Assembly: GCF_016134045.1 (NCBI RefSeq) | Contig: NZ_CP065915.1 | Coordinates: forward strand, 62,001-126,000 | From: Pelagovum pacificum | Lineage (GTDB): Bacteria > Pseudomonadota > Alphaproteobacteria > Rhodobacterales > Rhodobacteraceae | DNA length: 64,000 nt | Reading direction: 5' to 3' | Part shown: positions 46,588 to 55,231 of the stretch, one piece after another | How positions within the stretch are numbered: the stretch's first letter is position 1 | How the letters are laid out: each line of letters opens with the position of its first letter | Translations under genes and position numbers: made by a program | The notes under the pieces: model-generated | Database searches by the model: none | What the model was told of the DNA's origin: nothing | What the model saw: only the letters and a program-made list of their open reading frames with translations

Positions 46588-47199
46588 ATGAAGACCTTTC
46601 GCTACCTGCTGCTGATGGTGCCGCTGATGCTCGCGGCCTTTTCCAGCGCCGGGCATGCGCAGCAGCAGCTGAGCCTTGCGCAGATCAGCCAGTACTTCAA
46701 TTCGTTCAGCACCGCGCAGGGGGAATTCACCCAGATCAACGCCGACGGGACGATCTCCACCGGGACGATGTTCATGAAGCGGCCCGGTCGCGTGCGGTTC
46801 GAATACAACCCGCCCGAGCGGTCCATGGTGCTCGCCACCGGTGGTTCCGTCGCAATCTTCGACCCCCAGTCCAGCCAGAACCCGGAGCGCTACCCGCTGT
46901 CCGAGACGCCGCTGAACATCATCCTCGAGCGGAACGTGGATTTCAGCCGCGCCAACATGGTGACGAACCACACCTACGACGGGCAGGCCACGACTGTGAC
47001 CGCACAGGACCCGGCGCACCCTGAGTACGGCAACATTCAGTTGAAATTCACCTCCGACCCCGTCGAGCTGCGTCAGTGGATCATCACTGATGACACGGGC
47101 ACGCCGACGACGGTCGTGCTGGGCGACCTCGCCAAGCAGGTGCAGATCAGCGACAGCAACTTCAACATGCAGTCGGCCATCCGCGACTTCGGCAACTGA
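46588..47199 (+). CDS. lolA: Outer-membrane lipoprotein carrier LolA
   Basis: LolA carries lipoproteins across the periplasm from LolCDE to LolB. The 203-residue protein has a signal peptide (1-27, ending GHAQ), LAQISQYFNSFSTAQGEFTQ at the start of the fold, MFMKRPGRVRFEYNPPERSM and the loop with TNHTYDGQ. Normal length. In related genomes it follows ftsK directly; here about 2.4 kb with three minus-strand genes separates them. Confidence 0.93.
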   Translation: MKTFRYLLLMVPLMLAAFSSAGHAQQQLSLAQISQYFNSFSTAQGEFTQINADGTISTGTMFMKRPGRVRFEYNPPERSMVLATGGSVAIFDPQSSQNPERYPLSETPLNIILERNVDFSRANMVTNHTYDGQATTVTAQDPAHPEYGNIQLKFTSDPVELRQWIITDDTGTPTTVVLGDLAKQVQISDSNFNMQSAIRDFGN

Positions 47200-47223
47200 G
47201 CTTCGCGGGCGATTGACCCTCTC

Positions 47224-47263
47224 CCTCCCGTCGGACAGTCTTTTCCGGACTGCCGACGGGAGG
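47224..47263 (+). promoter_or_regulatory. Hairpin covering the ribosome site of the next gene
   Basis: CCTCCCGTCGG (47224-47234) pairs with CCGACGGGAGG (47253-47263) in an 11-bp stem, extended by CAGTC (47236-47240)/GACTG (47248-47252) across a bulged A, with a 7-base loop. The 3' arm contains GGGAGG, the ribosome-binding site for the ATG at 47269, five bases downstream. If formed, translation would be masked. It may be a regulatory switch or a terminator that reads through. Confidence 0.7.
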
Positions 47264-47268
47264 CCCCT

Positions 47269-48540
47269 ATGAACATCATCCAGAGCCAGGCCGACTGGCT
47301 CGCCCGCGCCGCCGAGGTGCTGCCGGGTGGCGGGTTCGGCAATTTCTCCAACGACATCATCATCGCGCGTGGCGACCGTGCGCGGGTCTGGGATCAGGAC
47401 GGCAAGGAATATGTCGATTACCTGATCGGCTCCGGGCCGATGCTGCTCGGCCATGGCCATCCCGAGGTGATGGACGTCGTGCTGCAGCAGCTCCCGCAGG
47501 GGCTGACCTTCTTCACCAACAACACGCTCGGCATCGAGCTGGCGGAGGAGATCGTGAGAGCGGTCCCCTGCGCCGAGATGGTGCGCTTCGTCTCAACCGG
47601 CGGCGAGGCGGACATGTACGCGATCCGGCTGGCCCGTGCCTTCATGGGGCGCGACAAAATGGTGAAGTTCGAGGGAGGCTATCACGGCATGTCGGCGGAG
47701 GCGCAGATGTCGCTGTCGCCGGCCCGGCAGGTGAACTTTCCGCAGGCGGTGCCCGACAGCGCCGGCATCCCGCAGTCGGTCGCGGACGAGATGCTGATCG
47801 CCCCGTTCAACGACCTCGACTACCTCGCCTCTCTGCTCGACGAGCATGGGTCAGAGGTAGCGGGCATCATCATGGAGCCGCTCCAGCGCGTCGTCCCGCC
47901 CGAGCCAGGCTTCCTGCAAGGCGTGCGCGACCTCTGCGACAAGCATGGCATCCTGCTGATCTTCGATGAGATCGTCACCGGTTTCCGGCTCGACTACGGT
48001 GGCGCGCAGGAGCGGTGGGGCGTGACGCCCGACATCGCGACCCTGGGCAAGATCATCGGCGGTGGCTTTCCGCTCGCCGCAACGGTGGGGCGGGCCGACA
48101 TCATGTCCCATTTCGACAAGGCGAAGGTCGGTGCGGACAAGTGGCTAATGCAGCTCGGTACCCTGTCTGGCAACCCGATCGCCGCCGCTGCGGGGCTGAA
48201 GACGATGGAGGTGCTCCGCCGTCCCGGCCAGTACGACCAGCTCAAGGCGACGGGCAAGCGGCTGATGGAGGCGCACGACAAGGCGCTGACGGAGGCCGGA
48301 GTCGACTTCCGTATCGTCGGCGACGCGACGCTGTTCGACGTGGTGTTCGCCGAAGGGCCGATCCGCAACTACCGCGACACGCAGCGCAACGACCTCGGCC
48401 AGCTGGGCGCGTTCAATCGCGTCCTGCGAGACAAGGGCATCCTGAAAGCCCCGACGAAACTCTACCCGTCGCTTGCGCTGACCGAGTCCGACCTCACGAT
48501 CACCGAGGCCGCCATCGAAGCGGCAGCCTCGGCCCTCTGA
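47269..48540 (+). CDS. Class III aminotransferase, GSA-aminomutase-like
   Basis: A 423-residue class III PLP enzyme. Asp in IFDEIVTGF (D233) and the PLP lysine K261 in LGKIIGGGFPLAA are present; the N-terminus resembles glutamate-1-semialdehyde aminomutase (VLPGGGFGNF, and the DYLIGSGPMLLGHGHPEV block), but the sequence also fits omega-aminotransferases acting on other substrates. A true hemL role is not assured. Strong hairpin at 47224-47263 covers its ribosome-binding site. Its 3' end faces the transglycosylase gene with a 4-base gap. Confidence 0.85.
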   Translation: MNIIQSQADWLARAAEVLPGGGFGNFSNDIIIARGDRARVWDQDGKEYVDYLIGSGPMLLGHGHPEVMDVVLQQLPQGLTFFTNNTLGIELAEEIVRAVPCAEMVRFVSTGGEADMYAIRLARAFMGRDKMVKFEGGYHGMSAEAQMSLSPARQVNFPQAVPDSAGIPQSVADEMLIAPFNDLDYLASLLDEHGSEVAGIIMEPLQRVVPPEPGFLQGVRDLCDKHGILLIFDEIVTGFRLDYGGAQERWGVTPDIATLGKIIGGGFPLAATVGRADIMSHFDKAKVGADKWLMQLGTLSGNPIAAAAGLKTMEVLRRPGQYDQLKATGKRLMEAHDKALTEAGVDFRIVGDATLFDVVFAEGPIRNYRDTQRNDLGQLGAFNRVLRDKGILKAPTKLYPSLALTESDLTITEAAIEAAASAL

Positions 48541-48544
48541 GCGG

Positions 48545-49132
48545 TCAGAGCCGGCGCGGGCAGGTCGACAGCTGCGCCTCGTAGAGCTGCGCGCGGGTCG
48601 AGATCTCGCCCGAGACGCGCATCAGCCAGCTCTTCTGCAGGTAGCTCTGCCGGGAATAGCCGGTGCGGCCCTCGTGGTAGGCGAGGTACTGGTTGCGCAC
48701 GTCGTCCAGCGGAATGCCGAGGTTGTCGCGGCTCAGGGTCATGTACCACCCCATGAAGTCCACGGCGTCCCGGATGTCGTCCCGCCGCGCGCCGCGACGC
48801 CCGAGCGCCTCGACATATTCATCCCACGTGCCGTCCAGCGCCTGGCTGTAGCCGAAGGCCGAGCTTTGCCGGCCCATCGGAATCACGCCGAGCGCATAGG
48901 TGTGCGGCGGACGGTTGTTCGAGATGAATTTGCTTTCCTGATAGATCATGGCCATCAGCACGTGCGGCTTGACGCCCCACTCGCGTTCGGCCGCGCGGAA
49001 AGCGCGGGAATAATGTGGTCTCTCCGCGAGAATCGCGCACGCGTTCTCGAGGTTGCTCGGTTGACTGGCATTACGCCCGCCGCAGCTGCCTAGCGCGACG
49101 AGAATCACCAGTGCGAGAATGAGTCTGCTCAT
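48545..49132 (-). CDS. Lipoprotein lytic transglycosylase (SLT domain)
   Basis: A 195-residue lipoprotein with signal peptide and lipobox (ALGSC, Cys about residue 17). The SLT-type fold includes VLMAMIYQESKFISNNRPP with catalytic Glu and a later SSAFGYSQALDGTWDEY block. It would cleave peptidoglycan glycan strands and leave anhydro-muramyl ends. The family is common in Rhodobacteraceae. Divergent from hspQ; near-CtrA motif (TTAA-N7-TTAC) at 49158-49172 upstream. Confidence 0.88.
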   Translation of the reverse strand: MSRLILALVILVALGSCGGRNASQPSNLENACAILAERPHYSRAFRAAEREWGVKPHVLMAMIYQESKFISNNRPPHTYALGVIPMGRQSSAFGYSQALDGTWDEYVEALGRRGARRDDIRDAVDFMGWYMTLSRDNLGIPLDDVRNQYLAYHEGRTGYSRQSYLQKSWLMRVSGEISTRAQLYEAQLSTCPRRL

Positions 49133-49329
49133 CTGCCTCTCGCTATGTTCTTTGTTATTAACCTCAGCTTACCTCAAAAAGTGCGCCGAGGGAACGCCCG
49201 AGCTGTGCATCTTTGACCGGCATACACCTGATTATCGCTGGTTTTCGACAATCTGTTTCCCTCGAATCGCCCTCCCGGCTGTGGACTCCTTGGGCCGGGG
49301 ACGGTTACGCATTCGAAAAGGGGCGAACT

Positions 49330-49662
49330 ATGACCATGCTGAAGACACGCGCCAAGTATCACCTTGGACAGGTCGTGCGGCACCGCAAACACCCGTTCCG
49401 CGGCGTGGTGTTCGATGTCGATGCGATGTTCAACAACACCGAGGAATGGTACGAGTCGATCCCCGAGGACAGCCGTCCCGCGAAGGATCAGCCCTTCTAC
49501 CACCTGCTCGCCGAGAACGATCAGAGCTACTACGTGGCTTATGTGTCAGAGCAGAATCTGATCGCAGACTATTCCGGCCGCCCCGTCGACCACCCCGAGA
49601 TCGAGGAAATCTTCGGGCCGTTCGAAGACGGGCAATACCCGCTTCACGTCCAGCTCAACTGA
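49330..49662 (+). CDS. hspQ: Heat-shock protein HspQ
   Basis: A 110-residue HspQ protein, a small heat-shock factor that modulates Lon-mediated degradation. It has the family blocks KYHLGQVVRHRKHPFRGVVF, FDVDAMFNNTEEWYESIP and PFYHLLAENDQSYYVAYVS. Start at 49330: AAGGGG six bases upstream. An in-frame ATG at 49213 gives a 39-residue non-conserved extension and was rejected. Usually heat-induced; a TTGACC at 49213-49218 is a possible -35 element, but no clear -10 is seen. Confidence 0.93.
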   Translation: MTMLKTRAKYHLGQVVRHRKHPFRGVVFDVDAMFNNTEEWYESIPEDSRPAKDQPFYHLLAENDQSYYVAYVSEQNLIADYSGRPVDHPEIEEIFGPFEDGQYPLHVQLN

Positions 49663-49666
49663 CCCG

Positions 49667-51241
49667 TCAGTAGCCGAGCGCGCAGCCGTCCTTGCGCGGA
49701 TCGCTACCCGCTTCGAGCACGTTTTCCGCATTCACGCGAATCGCCTGCGCGCCGCCGATCGGCGTATCGGGGAACCGCACCTCGTGCCCAAGGTCGGCGA
49801 GACCCTGCCTCACGTCGTCGGCATAGCCGCGCTCGACCGTCAGCGCGCCGCCAGCTTCGGGGAAGGAGCGGGGGCCGTCGATGGCCTCCTGCGGGTCCAT
49901 TCCGAAGTCCAGCATGTTGGTCAGCAGCCGGGCATGACCGTTTGCCTGGTATTGGCCGCCCATCACGCCGAAGGGCATCACGACCTTGCCGCCCGACGCC
50001 AGCATCCCTGGAATGATCGTATGCATCGGTCGCTTGCCGGGGCCCGCCTCATTGGCGTGGCCCTCCTCCAGCGTGAAGCCGCAGCCCCGGTTCTGGAACA
50101 GGATGCCGAACTTGTCCGACGCGATGCCCGACCCGAAGCTGTGGAAGATCGAGTAGATCAGCGACACCTTCATCCGGTTGCGGTCGACGACGGTGATGTA
50201 GACCGTGTCCTTGTGCGCATTCTCGGCCCCCGGCAGATCGATGGGCAGGGCGCGGTCCTTGCGGATCAGGCCGGCGAGCTTTTCTGCCGTCTCGGGCGCG
50301 ATCATGTGCTCGAGCCGCGCCATGTGGTCGGGATCGGCGACGAACCGGTTGCGGGCGTCGTAGGCGAGCTTCGTCGCCTCTGCTTCGATATGCGCACGCT
50401 CGACGCCGTAGGGGTCGAGATCGCCGATGTCGAAGTGGGACAGGATGTTGAGCAGCAGGAGCGCCGTCGCGCCCTGACCGTTCGGCCGATGCTCCAGCAC
50501 GTCGTGACCGGAGTAATGGGTGGAGACCGGCGTGCCGATGTCGCAGGCGGTCGCGGCGAAATCCTCCATCGTGTGGATGCCGCCCATGGCGCGGAGCGTG
50601 GCAACCATGTCCTCGGCGATCTCGCCCTCGTAAAAGGCCTCCCGCCCGTCGAGCGCGACACGGCGCATGACTTCGGCGATACCGGGGCGGCGGAAGACCT
50701 CGCCGATGCGATAGGCCGCGCCGTCCTTCAGGAAGATGTCCCGCGCCTTGTTGCCGAGGTCGGATACCTGCGCCCAGTCGGCGCCGGTGCGCTGCGAGAC
50801 AGGGACGCCGGCTTCTGCGTAATGGATCGCGGGTGCGAAGAGGTCGGCGATGCTTCGGGTGCCCCACTCCTTCGCCATGCGGCAGAAGGCGTCGATGGCG
50901 CCGGGGATCGTCACTGCAACGGCATGGTTCGCGGGAATGGAGGACAGCCCCTCGCCGCGCAGCGCCTCGGCCGACAGGCCGGCGGGCGCGCGGCCCGATC
51001 CGTTGACCGCAATGACGTCGCCTTCGGGCGGTGCGATCAGCGCGAAGCAGTCGCCGCCGATTCCCGTCATCATCGGTTCGCAGATCTCGAGAAGTGCGGC
51101 CCCGGCGATCGCGGCGTCGACGGCATTGCCGCCCGCCTCGAGCATCTGCACCGCCACTTTCGCAGCCAGCGGATGCGAGGTGGCGCACATTCCGTTCATC
51201 GCGAAAACGGGCGAGCGGCCGGGCAATTGCAGATCGCGCAT
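49667..51241 (-). CDS. ggt: Gamma-glutamyltransferase-family protein
   Basis: A 524-residue Ntn-hydrolase of the GGT superfamily. The autoprocessing/nucleophile Thr is at T346 in NAHKDTVYITVVD. GGNAVDAAIAGAALLEICEP and TGIGGDCFALI in the large subunit are typical. There is no signal peptide, unlike periplasmic Ggt, so it is likely a cytoplasmic relative; this subgroup includes oxamate amidohydrolase and similar enzymes, so glutathione may not be the substrate. Convergent with hspQ. The 211-base gap to the next gene shows nothing recognisable. Confidence 0.87.
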   Translation of the reverse strand: MRDLQLPGRSPVFAMNGMCATSHPLAAKVAVQMLEAGGNAVDAAIAGAALLEICEPMMTGIGGDCFALIAPPEGDVIAVNGSGRAPAGLSAEALRGEGLSSIPANHAVAVTIPGAIDAFCRMAKEWGTRSIADLFAPAIHYAEAGVPVSQRTGADWAQVSDLGNKARDIFLKDGAAYRIGEVFRRPGIAEVMRRVALDGREAFYEGEIAEDMVATLRAMGGIHTMEDFAATACDIGTPVSTHYSGHDVLEHRPNGQGATALLLLNILSHFDIGDLDPYGVERAHIEAEATKLAYDARNRFVADPDHMARLEHMIAPETAEKLAGLIRKDRALPIDLPGAENAHKDTVYITVVDRNRMKVSLIYSIFHSFGSGIASDKFGILFQNRGCGFTLEEGHANEAGPGKRPMHTIIPGMLASGGKVVMPFGVMGGQYQANGHARLLTNMLDFGMDPQEAIDGPRSFPEAGGALTVERGYADDVRQGLADLGHEVRFPDTPIGGAQAIRVNAENVLEAGSDPRKDGCALGY

Positions 51242-51452
51242 GGGGTCTCCTCCTGTATTGCCGGACGGACACTACGGATGCGCGGGAGGTTTGCAATCGG
51301 GGGGAGGTAGACCTCGACGCCGCGTACTGGGTGGGGGCTGTTACACGCGGCGCCGAGGGAAGCTATATGCAGCTACAAGACAATGTATGTCGTTCCATTC
51401 GGGCTCGGGTTAGGAGCCTTTGGGGCGTTCGTGAGGCACGAGGGAAACAACC

Positions 51453-51929
51453 ATGTCCGAAATGGCAACAATCGACCGGATCGACTACGACCGGATCTCT
51501 CCCGTGATCGCTTCGCTCACGGAGGGCGAGGATGACGTGGTCGCGCTGATGGCGACCGTGGCGTGTGAACTGCATCACGCCGACTCGCGCTTCGACTGGA
51601 CGGGGTTCTATCGCGTCACTTCGCCCGGCCTGCTGAAGATCGGTCCCTACCAGGGCGGGCACGGCTGCCTCGTCATCCCGTTCGAGCGTGGCGTCTGCGG
51701 CGCCGCAGCCCGCACCGGCGAGGTTCAGCTGGTCGACGATGTCGAGTCCTTCCCCGGTCACATCGCCTGCTCCTCCTCCACCCGGTCGGAGATCGTGCTG
51801 CCGGTATGGAATGGCGCGGGCGAGCTGCTTGGCGTTCTCGACATCGACAGCGACCGGCCCGGTGCCTTCGATCAACGCGATGCGGACGGGCTGACCGCGA
51901 TCCTGAAGGCGACGTTCGGCCGCCTGTGA
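51453..51929 (+). CDS. msrC: Free methionine-(R)-sulfoxide reductase (GAF domain)
   Basis: A 158-residue GAF-fold reductase. Three cysteines, C72, C82 and C106 (GGHGCLVIPFERGVC and HIACSSSTRSEIVLP), have exactly the 10- and 24-residue spacing of the catalytic set in E. coli fRMsr (C84, C94, C118). It repairs free oxidised methionine using thioredoxin. Start at 51453 with GAGGGAA upstream. The last base of its stop codon is the first base of the rluA-type start. Confidence 0.92.
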   Translation: MSEMATIDRIDYDRISPVIASLTEGEDDVVALMATVACELHHADSRFDWTGFYRVTSPGLLKIGPYQGGHGCLVIPFERGVCGAAARTGEVQLVDDVESFPGHIACSSSTRSEIVLPVWNGAGELLGVLDIDSDRPGAFDQRDADGLTAILKATFGRL

Positions 51930-52576
51930 TGGACGACGTCTACCGCCCGCCCGACGTGCCGCTTTCGGTGCTGCACGAGGATCACGAGCTGCTCTTCGTC
52001 GACAAGCCCGCCGGCCTTCTGTCCGTTCCCGGCAAGGGAGAGCACCTGGCTGACTGCCTGATGAGCCGTATCCAAGCGGCCTTTCCGACGGCGCTGCTGG
52101 TGCATCGGCTCGACAGGGATACGTCCGGCGTGATGGTCTTCGCGCTCTCGCCCCATGCGCAGCGCCACCTTGGGCTCCAGTTCGAGAAGCGTCAGGCGAA
52201 GAAGACCTACGTCGCGCGGCTGCACGGGCGGCTCGAGGAAAAGACCGGGACGGTGGATCTGCCGATTGGCGTCGACTGGCCGAACCGCCCCCGGCAGATG
52301 GTCGATCACGAAAACGGCCGTGCGGCGCAGACCGGATGGCGCGTTCTGAAGCAGTCCGAGGCGGAGACGCGGGTGCGCCTGATGCCGAAGACCGGCCGCT
52401 CGCACCAGCTGCGCGTACATATGCTGTCGCTCGGGCACCCGATCGTGGGCGACCCGCTCTATGCCGCCGAGACCGCCGGTCGGTACGAGCGCATGATGCT
52501 GCACGCCGAGGAGCTGCAGCTGCGCCATCCCGACGGCGGGCGCGGCATCCGGATCAGGGCGAAGGCGCCCTTCTGA
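51929..52576 (+). CDS. rluA: RluA-family pseudouridine synthase
   Basis: A 215-residue pseudouridine synthase with the catalytic motif HRLDRDTSG (catalytic D62), VDKPAGLLSVPGKGEH and TGRSHQLRVHMLSLGHPI. It has no S4 domain, like RluA that modifies 23S rRNA position 746 and tRNA position 32; the precise sites are inferred. Its start overlaps the upstream stop by one base. Its 3' end overlaps the convergent MhqD-like gene by 23 bases. Confidence 0.9.
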   Translation: MDDVYRPPDVPLSVLHEDHELLFVDKPAGLLSVPGKGEHLADCLMSRIQAAFPTALLVHRLDRDTSGVMVFALSPHAQRHLGLQFEKRQAKKTYVARLHGRLEEKTGTVDLPIGVDWPNRPRQMVDHENGRAAQTGWRVLKQSEAETRVRLMPKTGRSHQLRVHMLSLGHPIVGDPLYAAETAGRYERMMLHAEELQLRHPDGGRGIRIRAKAPF

Positions 52577-53162
52577 GCGCCTCTTCGACGGCAGTGCCTT
52601 CATCGGGCCGAATCTCGTGGCCGCCCTCGTGCCAATGCAGCTGAACGTCGGCCCCCTGCGACCGGTACCAGTCCGCAAGGCGCGACGTCAGGTCCGGCGG
52701 GCAGATCGGGTCCCGCTTGCCTGCCGTGATGAGCACATCGCGGCCCGCGAGCGCGGGCGCGTCATCAGGCGTGAAGGGGATCAGCGGGTGCAGCAGGATC
52801 AGCCGGTGCACCAGCTCGGGCCGGGCGAAGGACACGGAGGCGAGGATGTTCGCACCGTTGGAGTAGCCCATGCCGATGACGTGGGTCGCGCCGGTCCGGG
52901 CGATTTCGCCTTCGATGAACTCCGCCATCGCCTTGGTCCGCGCGGCTAGGTCGGCCATGTCATAGACCCCCTCGCCGGTGCGCCGGAAATACCGGAGCGC
53001 GCCGCCCTCCGAGACGTCGCCGCGAGGGGAGGACACATGCGCACCCGGCACGGCGGCTGAGGCGAAGTCATGGAACTGCGCCTCTGTCCCGCCCGTGCCA
53101 TGGAAGGTGAGGAGGAGGGGCGCGCCGGGCGCGCCCTCCGTTCTGGCTGTGACGTAGGTCAT
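52554..53162 (-). CDS. mhqD: MhqD-like phospholipase/carboxylesterase
   Basis: A 202-residue alpha/beta hydrolase of the phospholipase/carboxylesterase family. The nucleophile S101 is in GYSNGAN; LLTFHGTGG is the oxyanion strand; AGKRDPICP carries the acidic residue and HEGGHEI the catalytic His. It overlaps the ring-cleaving dioxygenase-like gene by 4 bases, the same pairing as mhqO-mhqD of B. subtilis, which is induced by quinones. Substrate not known. Confidence 0.85.
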   Translation of the reverse strand: MTYVTARTEGAPGAPLLLTFHGTGGTEAQFHDFASAAVPGAHVSSPRGDVSEGGALRYFRRTGEGVYDMADLAARTKAMAEFIEGEIARTGATHVIGMGYSNGANILASVSFARPELVHRLILLHPLIPFTPDDAPALAGRDVLITAGKRDPICPPDLTSRLADWYRSQGADVQLHWHEGGHEIRPDEGTAVEEALRRAPSP

Positions 53163-54085
53163 CCGTCGATCGGCTCGAGGTGTTTGACCAGCTCGCTGCG
53201 CAGGTGCTCGTGCTGGCTCGGCAGTTTGAGGCCTTCGCCAAGGTGATCGCGATCCTCGTCCCGGTCGAAGCCCGGATCGTTGGTCGCCACTTCGAACAGT
53301 ACGCCGCCGGGGGTGCGGAAGTAGATCGCCTTGAAGTAGTCGCGGTCGATCACCGGAGTCACCTGGAAGCCGGCATCGGCCAGCGCTTCGCGCACTTCAA
53401 GCTGACGCGCCCGGTTGTCGACGGAGAAGGCGATGTGGTGCACCGACCCCGCGCCTTGTCGCGCTTGCGGAGCGCCCGGTGCGGCCTCCAGGTCGACGAC
53501 GTTCGCTGCGTTGCCGTCCGGGCGAACGAAGCGGGTCACGTCGCCTTCGGTCTCTGATGCCTCGTATCCCATGAAGCGGAGCAACTCCGCCGTTGGGCCC
53601 GTGTCGGCGAGGCGCAGCGACACGGAGTGGAATCCGCGGATCGCCATGTCGTCGGGCAGGACCTTCGTCCACGGTGTGCGGTCGTCGTCGACCTCGACAA
53701 GCGCCAGTTCATCGCCGTCGGGGCCATGAAAGCGCAACTCGGTCGCGCCGAAGGTTGTCACCTGCTCCAGCGCTTCCACCCCGAACGTACCGAGCCGATC
53801 GGTCCAGTTCGCGGCGCTGCCGGTCGGGATCGCGAACCGGGTCAGGCCGACTTCGCCCGTACCGTGCTTGCCGCGCCCGGCGTTCGGGAAGGGGAAATAG
53901 GTCATCACCGTGCCGGGGGAGCCGACGCCGTCACCGTAGTAGAGGTGATAGACATCGGGGGCGTCGAAATTGACCGTCTTCTTCACGCGACGCAGGCCGA
54001 GCAGGTCGGTGAAGAAGGCGTTGTTTTCCACGGCGGAACTCGAGATCGAGGTGACGTGGTGGAGTCCGTTGATCTGTCTCAGCAT
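53159..54085 (-). CDS. mhqO: VOC-family ring-cleaving dioxygenase (MhqO-like)
   Basis: A 308-residue protein of two vicinal-oxygen-chelate modules. Metal-ligand blocks include LHHVTSISSSAVENNAFFTD (His), GFHSVSLR and SVHHIAFSVDN, plus Glu in GVLFEVATNDPGF. Members break down quinones or hydroquinones, though bacterial MhqO activity is largely inferred. It is the promoter-proximal gene of a two-gene operon with the MhqD-like esterase, and it is divergent from peroxiredoxin. Confidence 0.87.
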   Translation of the reverse strand: MLRQINGLHHVTSISSSAVENNAFFTDLLGLRRVKKTVNFDAPDVYHLYYGDGVGSPGTVMTYFPFPNAGRGKHGTGEVGLTRFAIPTGSAANWTDRLGTFGVEALEQVTTFGATELRFHGPDGDELALVEVDDDRTPWTKVLPDDMAIRGFHSVSLRLADTGPTAELLRFMGYEASETEGDVTRFVRPDGNAANVVDLEAAPGAPQARQGAGSVHHIAFSVDNRARQLEVREALADAGFQVTPVIDRDYFKAIYFRTPGGVLFEVATNDPGFDRDEDRDHLGEGLKLPSQHEHLRSELVKHLEPIDG

Positions 54086-54290
54086 GTCGAGGGTCCTTTC
54101 CGGTCCAACGTTCGTCTGACAACATATCCGCCCCTCGTCCGCACAAAAGGCGAGTTTCCGAACCGGTTCTGTGCATTTCTGCCCGCGGCGGCTTGTGCCT
54201 TCTCTTCAAGCCCGTCATGCAAGGCTCGAAATTCCGGCGGGGCGGACCTATCTGCCGGAGTAAGTGAGACAGGCGACAAGGAGAGTTCCA

Positions 54291-54944
54291 ATGAGCTTGC
54301 GTATCAACGACACCATTCCCGACCTCACGGTCACCACCGATCAGGGCGAATTCTCGCTGCATGAGTGGATCGGCGACAGCTGGGCGGTCCTCTTCTCGCA
54401 CCCGAAAGACTTCACGCCGGTCTGCACGACCGAATTCGGTGCCGTGGCGCAGCTCTCCGATGAGTGGGAAGCCCGTGGCACCAAGGTGATCGGCGTGTCC
54501 GTGGACGGCGTCGAGGACCACAAGAAATGGAAGGGCGACATCGAAGTCGTCGCAGGGCGGCCCGCCGGTTTCCCGATCATCGCCGATGACGGTCTCGAAG
54601 TGTCGAAGGCGTTCGACATGCTCCCGGCCGAGGCCTACCTGCCTGACGGTCGAACGCCGGCCGACAGCGCGACCGTGCGGTCCGTCTTCATCATCGGGCC
54701 GGACAAGAAGCTGAAGCTGTCCATGACCTACCCGATGACGGTGGGCCGGAACTTCGCCGAGGTTCTGCGCGCGCTCGATGCGCTTCAGACGAGCACCAAA
54801 GAGGGCGTCGCCACGCCGGCCAACTGGGCCCCGGGTCAGGACGTCATCGTCCCGGTCGCCGTTTCCGACGACGACGCCATCGCGAAATACGGCTCGATCG
54901 ACACCGTTCTTCCCTACCTGCGGAAGGCCAAGCTGCCAGCGTAA
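54291..54944 (+). CDS. 1-Cys peroxiredoxin (Prx6 type)
   Basis: A 217-residue peroxiredoxin: the peroxidatic Cys45 is in FTPVCTTEFG. The long C-terminal half (about 80 residues beyond the thioredoxin core: NWAPGQDVIVPVAVSDDDAI) is typical of Prx6, and no resolving Cys is present, so it works as a 1-Cys type. It reduces hydrogen peroxide and lipid peroxides. Start at 54291 after AAGGAGAGTTCCA. Terminator-like stems at 55028 and 55178 follow. Confidence 0.93.
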   Translation: MSLRINDTIPDLTVTTDQGEFSLHEWIGDSWAVLFSHPKDFTPVCTTEFGAVAQLSDEWEARGTKVIGVSVDGVEDHKKWKGDIEVVAGRPAGFPIIADDGLEVSKAFDMLPAEAYLPDGRTPADSATVRSVFIIGPDKKLKLSMTYPMTVGRNFAEVLRALDALQTSTKEGVATPANWAPGQDVIVPVAVSDDDAIAKYGSIDTVLPYLRKAKLPA

Positions 54945-55027
54945 GTCGGCGGGTTGACCGAGCGGGACCGGACCAGTCGCCGTGCGGTGACCTGGCCGGG
55001 TAGCCTTCGGATAGAAAACGAGATCAG

Positions 55028-55060
55028 GGGCGCCTCCTTACCGGGGCGCCCTTCTACTTT
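55028..55060 (+). terminator. Terminator after the peroxiredoxin gene
   Basis: GGGCGCC (55028-55034), a 10-base loop, GGCGCCC (55045-55051), then TTCTACTTT. This is the first of two structures in the 287-base gap; apart from these the gap shows nothing. Confidence 0.75.
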
Positions 55061-55177
55061 GGCCCGACGCCGCTGCCTTGACCGTTTGCGACGCTGCCCG
55101 CTTGTCTGTCACCTGAGCGGGATCCGGGCGTTCCCACACCATTCAGTCAACACTCCGGCGCTGAGGACCGCGGCCCA

Positions 55178-55216
55178 AAGAAAAAGGCCCGATCGCGAAG
55201 ATCGGGCCTTTTTCTT
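55178..55216. terminator. Perfect 16-bp bidirectional terminator
   Basis: AAGAAAAAGGCCCGAT (55178-55193) and its exact reverse complement (55201-55216) enclose a 7-base loop. Each strand reads GGCCCGAT... then TTTTTCTT, so it can stop transcription in both directions: the minus-strand L,D-transpeptidase gene and any plus-strand read-through. Confidence 0.93.
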
Positions 55217-55231
55217 AAGGTTTGGAGTGGA

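Noticed and set aside
49213..49241. Heat-shock sigma promoter for hspQ
   Set aside because: A TTGACC at 49213 fits a -35, but no -10 element with suitable spacing was found, so I did not annotate it.
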